From: Reyranella sp.
GTDB taxonomy: Bacteria; Pseudomonadota; Alphaproteobacteria; Reyranellales; Reyranellaceae
Direction: 5' to 3'
Assembly (NCBI RefSeq): GCF_017305915.1
Contig: NZ_JAFKJN010000006.1
Location: 223,502-287,501, forward strand
DNA length: 64,000 nt
The translations under genes were made by a program, and so were the position numbers. Below the pieces are notes generated by a model that saw nothing but the letters and a program-made list of their open reading frames with translations, ran no database searches and was not told the origin of the DNA. Numbering within the stretch: position 1 is the stretch's first letter; each line of letters starts with the position of its first letter. Of this stretch, positions 1 to 7,223 are shown in pieces.

Positions 1-2986
1 ACGGCACGCCGAGATTGGCGCCGGTCACGAACAGCCGCGAGCAGTGGCGCACCAGAGCGGTCTTCTCGACCTCCGGCCCGACCATCATGCCGGGCGTGTC
101 GCACAGGAACAGCACCGGCAGGTCGAAGGCATCGCAGAGCTGCAGGAATCGCGCCGCCTTGTCCGAGCCGTCGGAGTCGATGGCGCCCGCCAGATGCACC
201 GGGTTGTTGGCGACGATGCCCAGCGGCTTGCCCTCGATGCGCGCCAGCACCGTCACCATCCCGGGCCCGAAGGCGCGACGGATCTCCAGCACCGAGCCCT
301 CGTCGCACATCGTCTCGATCACCTGCCGCACGTCGTAGACACGCAGCCGGTTCTCCGGAATCGCGCGGCGCAGCAGCCGCTGGTCGGCTGAGCGCCAGTC
401 GGGCAGCGCGCCCTGGAAATAGGACAGGTACTTGCGCGCGACGGCGACCGCTTCGGCCTCGTCCTCGACCGCGATGTCGACGGTGCCGTTGGGCACCTGC
501 ACGCTCATCGGTCCCACTTCCTCGGGCGCGAACACGCCGAGATTGCCGCCCTCGATCATCGCCGGCCCGCCCATGCCGATCGACGAGTTCTTGGTCGCGA
601 TCACCACGTCGCAGCAGCCGAGGAGCGCCGCATTGCCGGCGAAGCAGCGGCCCGAATTGATGCCGACCAGCGGCGACACGCCCGACAGCCGCCCGAAGAT
701 GTGGAAGGCCATGGTGTTGAGGCCGGCCACCGACTGCACGTCGACATCGCCGGGCCGCCCGCCGCCGCCTTCGGTGAAAAAGACCAGCGGGAGGCGCTGC
801 TCCTCGACGATTTCGAACAGCCGGTCTTTTTTGTGATGGTTGGTCTTGCCCTGCGTCCCCGCGAGCACCGTGTAGTCGTAATGCGCGATCGCGACCCGGC
901 TGCGGTCCGGCCCGAACAGCGAGCCGTTGACCCGGCCCACACCGGTGATCAGGCCGTCGGCCGGCGTGCGCTCGACCAGGTCCTCGACGGTGCGGCGCGT
1001 CCGCTGGCTGGCGATCGCGAAGGCGCCCCATTCGATGAACGAGCCGGGATCGAGCAGGTCGTCGAGATTCTGCCGCGCCGTGCGCTGGTTGGTCTTGCGC
1101 CGGCGGCCGACCGCCTCCGGCCGCTTGTCGTCGAGCGTCATCGCCCGGCGCTCGAAATACTCGGCGAGATCGGGGCGGATGTAGTCGAGGTCGATCTTCT
1201 CCTCGACCGCGGCGCCCTTCACCTCGACGTCCGCTTCCTCGACGAACAGCAACGGCGCGCCTTCGTAGATCGTCTCGCCCGCCTCAACCGCGATGCGCCG
1301 CACATAGCCGCGCGCCGGGCTCTTGATCTCGTGCTGCATCTTCATGGCGTCCATGATCAGCAGCGGCTGGCCGGCGGCGACGGCGTCGCCTTCTTTGACC
1401 GCCAAAGTGACAATAGTCCCCTGCATGGGGGCGGGCACCGGGACCCCCACCCAACCCTCCTCCTCCGGGGGAGGGTTTATGACCTTCGCTCCCTCCCCCG
1501 CAGGGGGAGGGTTGGGGAGGGGGTGAGCCCCACTCGTGGTCTTGCCGAAAGTCAGCACCGCCAGCGGATCAACCGCATCGACCTTGGCGCCGGCCTGCCG
1601 TCCGCCGCTGCTCGCAGGGGCTGCCGCCTGGAAGTAGCGGCCGCCATTCAGCTTCGCCGCCGTGCCGATCAGCTTCTTCGCGTGCTCGTCGACGAAGCGG
1701 GTGTGGACCTTGTCGGCCCTTACGTCCTTGTCGCCGATCAGTGCGCGCAGGAAGCCGAGATTCGACGGCGCCCCCTCCAAGCGGAAGCCGGCCAGCGCCC
1801 GCTCGGCGCGCGCCAGGGCCGCGTCGTAGCTCGGCGCCTTGACGATCACCTTGGCGAGCAGCGAATCGAAGTTGGGATTGGTGCGGTAGCCCGCATAGCC
1901 GTAGGTGTCCACCCGCACACCCGGGCCCGACGGCGGCTCGAACACCGAGAGCGTGCCGCCGCCCGGCTTGGCCGAGCCGTCCTCGGTCATGGTCTCCATG
2001 TTGACCCGCAACTGGATCGCCGCGCCCTGCGGGCCGTCCGCCTTGGGCAGCTCTCCGCGCAATTGCGCCTGCACCAGATCGACGCCCCACACCTCTTCGG
2101 TGACGGTGTGCTCGACTTGCAGGCGCGGATTGGCTTCGATGAAGAAGAAGTCGCTGCCCTCGACCAGGAACTCGAAGGTGCCGAGGCTGCGATATTTGAC
2201 GGCCTTCGCCATCGCCAGCGCCGCATCGACGATCTTCTTTCGCAGCGCCGGCTTGAGGCCGGGGCTCGGCGCCAGCTCGACGATCTTCTGGCTGCGGCGC
2301 TGCAGGCTGCATTCGCGCTCGCCCAGCGCCACCACGCCCTTGCCGTCGCCGACGATCTGGATCTCGATGTGGCGCGCCTGGCGCACCAGCCGCTCGGCAT
2401 AGAGCGCGCCGTTGCCGAAGGCGGCCTTCGCCTCGGCCGAGGCGCGGACGAAGGCGTCGGCGATCGCGGCTTCGTCGGTGATCAGGCGCATGCCGCGGCC
2501 GCCGCCGCCGGCGATCGCCTTCAGCGCGATCCCCGACTTCGCATGCTTCTTGAAGAAGGCGGTCGCGCCCGCGACGTCGACTTCGTCGGTGCCCGGCAGG
2601 ACCGGCACCTTGCACTTCCGGGCGTGCGCCCGGGCGCGGGCCTTGTCGCCGAACAGATCGATCTGCTCGGGCGTCGGGCCGACGAAGGCGATCCTGGCCG
2701 CGGCGCAGGCCCGTGCGAAGGCGGCGTTCTCCGACAAAAAGCCATAGCCCGGATGGACCGCATCGCACTTCGCGGCCTTCGCCGCCGCGACCACGCCAGC
2801 GATGTCGAGATAGGAAGCGGCGCCGCGGCCCTTCAGCGCCACCGCCTCGTCGACCCGTTTCACGTGAAGCGAGGTGGCGTCGTCCTCGGAGTGCACGCCG
2901 ACGGTCGCGATGCCGAGCTCGGCCGCCGCCTCGGCGATGCGGATGGCGATCTCGCCGCGATTGGCGATCAGAAGTCTCTTGATCAT
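1..2986 (-). CDS. Single-chain acyl-CoA carboxylase (BC-BCCP-CT), C-terminus beyond window
   Basis: Biotin-dependent carboxylase with all three activities on one chain; it would add bicarbonate-derived CO2 to an acyl-CoA using ATP, in the cytoplasm. The 995 codons present run without a stop from the ATG at 2986 to the window edge, so the end of the protein is missing. In order: biotin carboxylase (about residues 1-450, opening MIKRLLIANRGEIAIRI, ATP-grasp loop GGGGRGMR near 162), a proline-rich linker (about 485-516) encoded by a DNA repeat, a biotinyl domain (about 517-590, AMKM with the biotin lysine at 549), then a carboxyltransferase domain from about 610 (GMGGPAMIEGG near 805). This order fits the single-chain long-chain acyl-CoA carboxylase type rather than two-subunit propionyl- or methylcrotonyl-CoA carboxylases. 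The substrate cannot be told. It starts 14 bp from the divergent flavodoxin-like gene; no strong Shine-Dalgarno is visible. Confidence 0.9.
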   Translation of the reverse strand, partial: MIKRLLIANRGEIAIRIAEAAAELGIATVGVHSEDDATSLHVKRVDEAVALKGRGAASYLDIAGVVAAAKAAKCDAVHPGYGFLSENAAFARACAAARIAFVGPTPEQIDLFGDKARARAHARKCKVPVLPGTDEVDVAGATAFFKKHAKSGIALKAIAGGGGRGMRLITDEAAIADAFVRASAEAKAAFGNGALYAERLVRQARHIEIQIVGDGKGVVALGERECSLQRRSQKIVELAPSPGLKPALRKKIVDAALAMAKAVKYRSLGTFEFLVEGSDFFFIEANPRLQVEHTVTEEVWGVDLVQAQLRGELPKADGPQGAAIQLRVNMETMTEDGSAKPGGGTLSVFEPPSGPGVRVDTYGYAGYRTNPNFDSLLAKVIVKAPSYDAALARAERALAGFRLEGAPSNLGFLRALIGDKDVRADKVHTRFVDEHAKKLIGTAAKLNGGRYFQAAAPASSGGRQAGAKVDAVDPLAVLTFGKTTSGAHPLPNPPPAGEGAKVINPPPEEEGWVGVPVPAPMQGTIVTLAVKEGDAVAAGQPLLIMDAMKMQHEIKSPARGYVRRIAVEAGETIYEGAPLLFVEEADVEVKGAAVEEKIDLDYIRPDLAEYFERRAMTLDDKRPEAVGRRRKTNQRTARQNLDDLLDPGSFIEWGAFAIASQRTRRTVEDLVERTPADGLITGVGRVNGSLFGPDRSRVAIAHYDYTVLAGTQGKTNHHKKDRLFEIVEEQRLPLVFFTEGGGGRPGDVDVQSVAGLNTMAFHIFGRLSGVSPLVGINSGRCFAGNAALLGCCDVVIATKNSSIGMGGPAMIEGGNLGVFAPEEVGPMSVQVPNGTVDIAVEDEAEAVAVARKYLSYFQGALPDWRSADQRLLRRAIPENRLRVYDVRQVIETMCDEGSVLEIRRAFGPGMVTVLARIEGKPLGIVANNPVHLAGAIDSDGSDKAARFLQLCDAFDLPVLFLCDTPGMMVGPEVEKTALVRHCSRLFVTGANLGVP
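1437..1533. repeat. Palindromic repeat (family II) inside the carboxylase gene
   Basis: Two inverted GC-rich arms, one opening acccccacccaaccctcc and the other closing gggttggggagggggtga, flank a short centre. The same sequence type lies between genes at 22439-22486. Here it is open in the carboxylase frame and encodes residues such as HPLPNPPPAGEG and NPPPEEEGW between the biotin carboxylase and biotinyl domains. The ends are approximate. Confidence 0.85.
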
Positions 2987-3000
2987 GTTAGAACCGGTCC

Positions 3001-3456
3001 ATGAAACGGCTGCTGATCGTGGCACATGCGCCGTCGGAGAACACCCGGGCCCTCAGGGACGCCGTCGAGCGCGGCGCGCTGGGCGAAACCGGCATCGAGG
3101 TCAAGGTCGTGGCGCCCCTGCAGTCCGGCCCCGACGACGTGCTGGCGGCGCAGGCGGTCATCCTCGGCACCACCGAGAATCTGGGCTACATGAGCGGCGC
3201 GCTGAAGGACTTCTTCGACCGCTCCTACAATCCCCTGCTCGAGCGCACGCAAGGGCTGCCCTGCGCGGTCTACATCCGCGCCGGCAGCGACGGCACCGGC
3301 ACGCGGCGCGGCATCGAGACCATCCTGACCGGCCTGCGCTGGAAGATGGTTCAGGAGCCCTTGACCTGCCGTGGCCCCTGGCAGCCCGCCTTCGTCGAGC
3401 AGTGCGAGGAGCTGGGCGCGGCCATGGCGGCCGGGCTCGCCGCCGGCATCTTCTAG
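3001..3456 (+). CDS. Flavodoxin-like / NAD(P)H-dependent FMN reductase family protein
   Basis: Small FMN-binding redox protein of 151 residues, the usual length of a single flavodoxin fold. The N-terminus MKRLLIVAHAPSENT is the first beta strand followed by a phosphate-binding-type loop, and GTTENLGYMSGALKDFFDR (about 56-74) resembles the second flavin loop of flavodoxin/NADPH-dependent FMN reductase proteins. There is no signal peptide, so it is cytoplasmic. It is divergent from the acyl-CoA carboxylase gene with only 14 bp between start codons, so each promoter must lie within the other gene's 5' region. The partner and substrate are unknown. Downstream (3457-3604) there is no gene. That gap holds four aaaacgg heptamers (3465-3508) and an AT-rich inverted repeat atcata-aata-tatgat (3566-3581) facing the convergent monooxygenase gene. 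Confidence 0.75.
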   Translation: MKRLLIVAHAPSENTRALRDAVERGALGETGIEVKVVAPLQSGPDDVLAAQAVILGTTENLGYMSGALKDFFDRSYNPLLERTQGLPCAVYIRAGSDGTGTRRGIETILTGLRWKMVQEPLTCRGPWQPAFVEQCEELGAAMAAGLAAGIF

Positions 3457-3604
3457 CGGCGGCGAAAACGGAGAGTGCGCCAAAAACGGGGAAAACGGTC
3501 GAAAACGGCAGCAGACGGCGATGTTCATGATCTCCTACGGGAAAACTCAAAGTCTCCCATAGTTAATCATAAATATATGATCGAGTCAACCGCGGCGCCT
3601 GGAG

Positions 3605-4906
3605 CTACTCTGCCGCCTGCTTTTTCTTGTCGTCGGCGACGTCGGTCATCATCACCGCGATGTCGGCGTTGACGTGGTGGGTCGGCCCCTCGGTTGCCTG
3701 CCCCGCCTGCACGACGTTGCGGCCGTAGGCGATCACCGTCGGGATCGCCTCGCGCGCGACCGGCGCCATGCGCTGCTTGCGCTTCAGCGCCGCCTCGATG
3801 AAGGGCGCGAGTTCCCGCGCCTTCTTCGCGTCGCGTTCGGCCTGGTCGGCCTTGAGCACCGGCATGACCTGGGCGGCGAACAGCTCGAGCGCCTCGCAGA
3901 TATGCTCATGCCTGTTGCGGCCACCCTGCTGAATGAACACCACCTGATCGACGCCGGCGTCCTGGTACTGCTTCAGGTGCCCGATCAGGTCGGCCGGCGT
4001 GCCGATGCCGCTGCCGCGCCCCGCCGGCGGCAGCTTGTCCTTGGCCGCCTCGAAACGCTCCCAGACGTTGGTCACGCCCGGCTGATGGTTGCCGTAGACG
4101 TAGAAGTGGCCCAGCGAATAGCCGAAGAACTGGAAGCCCTCGGAGCCGCGGGCGCGCGCCTCGGCGGCATCCTCGTGCACCGAGAAGCCGGTCACCATGG
4201 CGATGTTGGCGTTGACCGTGTGGCCGATCGGCACGCACTCCTCGCTCTTGATGATGTCGTAATATTCGTGCGCCCACTTGCCGGCCTCGGCCGGATCGAC
4301 GAAGGCGAAGGTCAGCGCGCCGATACCGGCGCGCGCTGCGGCATGGATGGTCTCGCGCTTCGAGCACGCCACCCAGATCGGCGGATGCGGCTTCTGCAGG
4401 GGCTTGGGCACGACGTTGCGCACCGGCATGGAGAAGAACTTGCCCTGAAAGCCGGGATACGGGCTCATCGCCATCATGTTGGCGGTCTGCTCGACCGCCT
4501 CGGCCCACATCGCCTTCTTCTGGTCGGGATCGATGCCGAAGCCCTCGAGCTCGACCCGCGACGCCGATTCGCCGGTGCCCCAGTCGACCCGGCCGTCGGC
4601 AATCAGATCGAGCGTGGCGATGCGCTCGGCCACCCGCGCCGGGTGGTTGTAGCCCGGCGGCGCCAGCACGACGCCGTGGCCGATGCGGATGTTCTTCGTC
4701 CGCGCCGCGCAGGCGGCAAGGAAGACCTCGGGCGCCGAGGAGTGCGCATACTCCTCGAGGAAGTGATGCTCGACCTCCCAGATGTGGTCGATGCCGAGCC
4801 GGTCGGCCAGCTCGACCTGGGCGAGCGCATCCTTGAACAACCGGTGCTCGGTGTCGCCGTCCCACGGCCGCGGAAGCTGGTGCTCGTAGAGGAGTCCGAA
4901 ACGCAT
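3605..4906 (-). CDS. Luciferase-like (LLM class) flavin-dependent monooxygenase
   Basis: Bacterial-luciferase-fold oxidoreductase of 433 residues that would use reduced flavin and O2. MRFGLLYEHQLPRPW at the start, the WEVEHHF segment (about 43-49), RIGHGVVLAPPGYNHP and the CS-x-RET region (about 181-187) are typical of the family. The C-terminal 80 residues are a charged, helical extension longer than in minimal members. The start is chosen because GAGAGGA lies about 8 bases upstream. It is last in a four-gene minus-strand set (7224 and 5921 acyl-CoA dehydrogenases, 5047 SDR, then this), which suggests a role in oxidising a hydrophobic or branched compound before beta-oxidation. The substrate is unknown. 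Confidence 0.85.
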   Translation of the reverse strand: MRFGLLYEHQLPRPWDGDTEHRLFKDALAQVELADRLGIDHIWEVEHHFLEEYAHSSAPEVFLAACAARTKNIRIGHGVVLAPPGYNHPARVAERIATLDLIADGRVDWGTGESASRVELEGFGIDPDQKKAMWAEAVEQTANMMAMSPYPGFQGKFFSMPVRNVVPKPLQKPHPPIWVACSKRETIHAAARAGIGALTFAFVDPAEAGKWAHEYYDIIKSEECVPIGHTVNANIAMVTGFSVHEDAAEARARGSEGFQFFGYSLGHFYVYGNHQPGVTNVWERFEAAKDKLPPAGRGSGIGTPADLIGHLKQYQDAGVDQVVFIQQGGRNRHEHICEALELFAAQVMPVLKADQAERDAKKARELAPFIEAALKRKQRMAPVAREAIPTVIAYGRNVVQAGQATEGPTHHVNADIAVMMTDVADDKKKQAAE

Positions 4907-4951
4907 TGTGTGTCCTCTCGTATGAGTCTGATCGCTGGTCCAGCTCTCGCT

Positions 4952-5017
4952 GTCATCCCGAGCGCAGCGAGGGATCTATGGGTCGCAACATAGATCCCTC
5001 GCTGCGCTCGGGATGAC
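4952..5017. repeat. Perfect 29-bp inverted repeat (family III)
   Basis: Arms 4952-4980 (starting gtcatcccgagcgcagcgag) and 4989-5017 are exact reverse complements, separated by an 8-base loop ggtcgcaa. It lies between the SDR and monooxygenase genes of one operon, so the transcript would carry a very stable hairpin. No U-run follows, so a simple intrinsic terminator is unlikely. The sequence type is that of REP-like extragenic elements. Confidence 0.9.
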
Positions 5018-5046
5018 ACCGTTACCTTTTCTACTTCTCCGCCTAC

Positions 5047-5817
5047 CTAGTGCGCGGTCCAGCCGCCGTCGACGACCAGGCCAGCGCCGGTCATGAAGCT
5101 CGCATCGTCCGACGCCAGGAACACGATGCCCTTGGCGATGTCCTCGGCCACGCCCAGCCGGCCGATCGGATGCAGGCCGAGCGTCGTCTTGCGCGCCTGC
5201 TCGGTGTCGTTGGTGCCGACCTGCTGGGCGCGCATCACGAAGGTCTTCTGGCCCATGTCGGTCTCGATCAGGCCGGGATGGATCGAGTTCACCCGGATGC
5301 CGTAGCCCTTGCGGCCGAACTCCAGCGCCGTCGACTTGGTGAACAGGGTCACGCCGCCTTTGGTCAGCGAATAGAGCGGGTCGAGCTGCGAGCCGACCAG
5401 GCCCGCGATCGAGGCCAGGTTGACGATGTTTCCCTTGGTCTTCTTGAGGTGCGGCAGCGCCGCCCGCGTGCCCAGCACCACGCCGGTCAGATTGACCGCG
5501 ACCAGCTTGTGCCAGTCGTCGAGCGAAGCCTCCTCGACGCCCTTGCCGTTGAAGATGCCGGCGTTGTTGACCAGCACGTCGAGCTTGCCATGCGCCTTGA
5601 CCGTGGCGTCCAGGGCGGCGACCCAGCTCGCCTCCTGCGTGACGTCGAGATGGAGATAGGTCGCGCCGATCTCCCGGGCGTGCTTGGTGCCGACCTCGTC
5701 CAGCACGTCGCCGATCACTACCTTGGCGCCCGCTTCGACCATCCGTTTGGCCGTCGCGCCGCCGATGCCGCGCGCCGCGCCACTGAGAAATGCGACTTTA
5801 CCGTCGAGCCTGTTCAT
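5047..5817 (-). CDS. SDR family oxidoreductase (3-alpha/3-beta/20-beta-hydroxysteroid-type)
   Basis: NAD(P)-dependent classical short-chain dehydrogenase of 256 residues. The glycine-rich cofactor motif GAARGIG (about 12-18), NNAGI (about 87), catalytic ASIAG and YSLTK (Y-x3-K) are present. The C-terminus TGAGLVVDGGWTAH is typical of tetrameric classical SDRs. The start at 5817 (MNRLDGKVAF) is set by a strong GGAGG 7 bases upstream; a longer in-frame reading to 5970 only translates the repeat element in the spacer. It lies third in the acyl-CoA dehydrogenase operon, where it would oxidise a hydroxyl or reduce a keto group on the shared substrate. That role is inferred from position only. Confidence 0.88.
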   Translation of the reverse strand: MNRLDGKVAFLSGAARGIGGATAKRMVEAGAKVVIGDVLDEVGTKHAREIGATYLHLDVTQEASWVAALDATVKAHGKLDVLVNNAGIFNGKGVEEASLDDWHKLVAVNLTGVVLGTRAALPHLKKTKGNIVNLASIAGLVGSQLDPLYSLTKGGVTLFTKSTALEFGRKGYGIRVNSIHPGLIETDMGQKTFVMRAQQVGTNDTEQARKTTLGLHPIGRLGVAEDIAKGIVFLASDDASFMTGAGLVVDGGWTAH

Positions 5818-5833
5818 TTCGTTTCCTCCACTT

Positions 5834-5920
5834 CGTCGTCTCGACCGAGGAGCGCAGCGACGAGTGGAGAGACCTTGTCTGCTTCCGACACGGCCCCTCG
5901 GCTGCGCTCGGGGCGACGGG
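5834..5920. repeat. Palindromic repeat (family IV), copy 1
   Basis: Begins cgtcgtctcgaccgaggagc and ends with a partly complementary arm rich in cggctgcgctcggggcgacg. A second copy with the same first 14 bases and the same gtggagagac core lies at 26358-26429. It fills the spacer between an acyl-CoA dehydrogenase and the SDR gene. Confidence 0.8.
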
Positions 5921-7144
5921 TTATTTCTTCCCGAGTTGGTTAAAAGGCACGTCCTTGTCGACGCGGACATCCGCCGGCAGGCCGAGCACCCGCTCGGCCA
6001 CGATGTTGCGCAGGATCTCGTCGGTGCCGCCGGCGATGCGGAAGCCGGCGCCGCCGATCCATTGCGCCTGGAAGCCGGCCGCCTGCGGCACGTCCTCCTT
6101 CATGATGCCGGCCGGGCCCATCAGCTCCATGGCGAAGGCGCCCATATCCTGCATCTTGGGCGCGGCGACGATCTTGATGATCGACGACTCAGGCCCCGGC
6201 GTCTGGCCCTTCGACAAAGCCGTGAGCGTGCGATAGCGCGTCAGCTTCAGGCCCTGCTGCTGGACGTACCAGTCGGCGATCTTGCCGCGGACCTGCTGGT
6301 TGCGGATCGCCGGCCCGTCGTCGAGATCGGTGTCGCGCGCCAGCTCCATCAGCTCGTCGACGTCGAGGCCCCCCGACGGCAGGCCAACGGCAAGTCGCTC
6401 GTTCATCAACGTGGTGAGCGCGGCCTTCCAGCCCTCGCCCACCTTGCCCAGCCGCTGGCTGTCGGGGATGCGCACGTCGGTGAAGAACACCTCGTTGAAG
6501 TTGGCGCCACCCGACATCTGCTTGATCGGCCGCACCTCGACGCCCGGCGTCTTCATCGACAGGAAGAACATCGTCAGGCCGGCGTGCTTGGGCACGTTCG
6601 GATCGGTGCGGGTGATGATGATGCCGAAGTCGGAGTAATGCGCGCCCGAGGTCCAGACCTTCTGGCCGTTGATCACCCAGCCCTCACCGTCGCGCTCGGC
6701 GCGGGTGCGGATGCCGGCGACGTCGGAGCCGGCGGCGGGCTCGGAGAAGAGCTGGCACCAGATTTCCTCGCCGTGCAGCGCGGGCTTCACGTAGCGCGCC
6801 AGGTGCTCAGGCGAGGCGTAGGCCATCATGGTCGGGATGCACATGCCGAGCCCGATGTCGAAGAAGCCCAGCGGCACCAGGTAGTTCGATTTCTCCTGCT
6901 GGTAGATCACCTGCAGGATCGGCGAGGCGCCGCGGCCGCCGAATTCCTTCGGCCAGGTCATGCGGGCATAGCCGGCGGCGGCCTCCTTGGCCTGCCACTC
7001 CCTGGCCTTCTCGAGCAGGTTGGGATCGTCGTTGCGGGCGCGGAAGCTCTGCCGATCGTCGCTCTTGCGCGTCGCGTTGGCGTCGAGCCAGGCGCGCACT
7101 TCCTTGCGGAAGGCGGCTTCCTCGGGCGTGTCGTTGAAGTCCAT
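5921..7144 (-). CDS. Acyl-CoA dehydrogenase, larger member of a gene pair
   Basis: FAD-dependent alpha,beta-dehydrogenation of an acyl-CoA. The 407 residues have the full fold: helical N-domain (MDFNDTPEEAAFRKEVRAWL), beta domain with LFSEPAAGSDVAG (about 117-129) and INGQKVWTSGAHYSD, and a C-terminal four-helix domain ending GGTDEILRNIVAERVLGLP (about 373). The position of the catalytic glutamate of medium-chain enzymes is glycine (AGGT instead of YEGT). The base would then be at another helix position, as in isovaleryl/long-chain and actinobacterial heteromeric types. The start is supported by GGAGA upstream. It follows the 7224-8324 dehydrogenase with an 80-base spacer holding a repeat. 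Confidence 0.92.
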   Translation of the reverse strand: MDFNDTPEEAAFRKEVRAWLDANATRKSDDRQSFRARNDDPNLLEKAREWQAKEAAAGYARMTWPKEFGGRGASPILQVIYQQEKSNYLVPLGFFDIGLGMCIPTMMAYASPEHLARYVKPALHGEEIWCQLFSEPAAGSDVAGIRTRAERDGEGWVINGQKVWTSGAHYSDFGIIITRTDPNVPKHAGLTMFFLSMKTPGVEVRPIKQMSGGANFNEVFFTDVRIPDSQRLGKVGEGWKAALTTLMNERLAVGLPSGGLDVDELMELARDTDLDDGPAIRNQQVRGKIADWYVQQQGLKLTRYRTLTALSKGQTPGPESSIIKIVAAPKMQDMGAFAMELMGPAGIMKEDVPQAAGFQAQWIGGAGFRIAGGTDEILRNIVAERVLGLPADVRVDKDVPFNQLGKK

Positions 7145-7163
7145 AAAGAGTCTCCATCCGTAG

Positions 7164-7219
7164 CCCCTCCCCCGTCTGCGGGGGAGGTGTCGGCGTCTTC
7201 GCCGACGGAGGGGTCATGG
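7164..7219. repeat. Two-hairpin repeat (family I), single half-element
   Basis: Hairpin 1 has arms cccctcccccg / cgggggagg, hairpin 2 has arms gtcggcg / cgccgac around tctt, and the tail is ggaggggtcatggg. It has the same order of parts as each half of the elements at 25318-25450 and 28216-28359. It lies between the two acyl-CoA dehydrogenase genes. Confidence 0.88.
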
Positions 7220-7223
7220 GTTG

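Noticed and set aside
701..3004. 767-codon plus-strand open frame
   Set aside because: It lies fully antisense to the biotin carboxylase-type gene with all its domain motifs. Long antisense frames are expected in GC-rich codons.
4952..5017. Intrinsic terminator
   Set aside because: The stem is strong, but no T-run follows on either strand, and it sits inside an operon.
5818..5970. Longer N-terminus for the SDR at 5047
   Set aside because: The extra codons translate the family IV repeat, and the GGAGG site fits the start at 5817.
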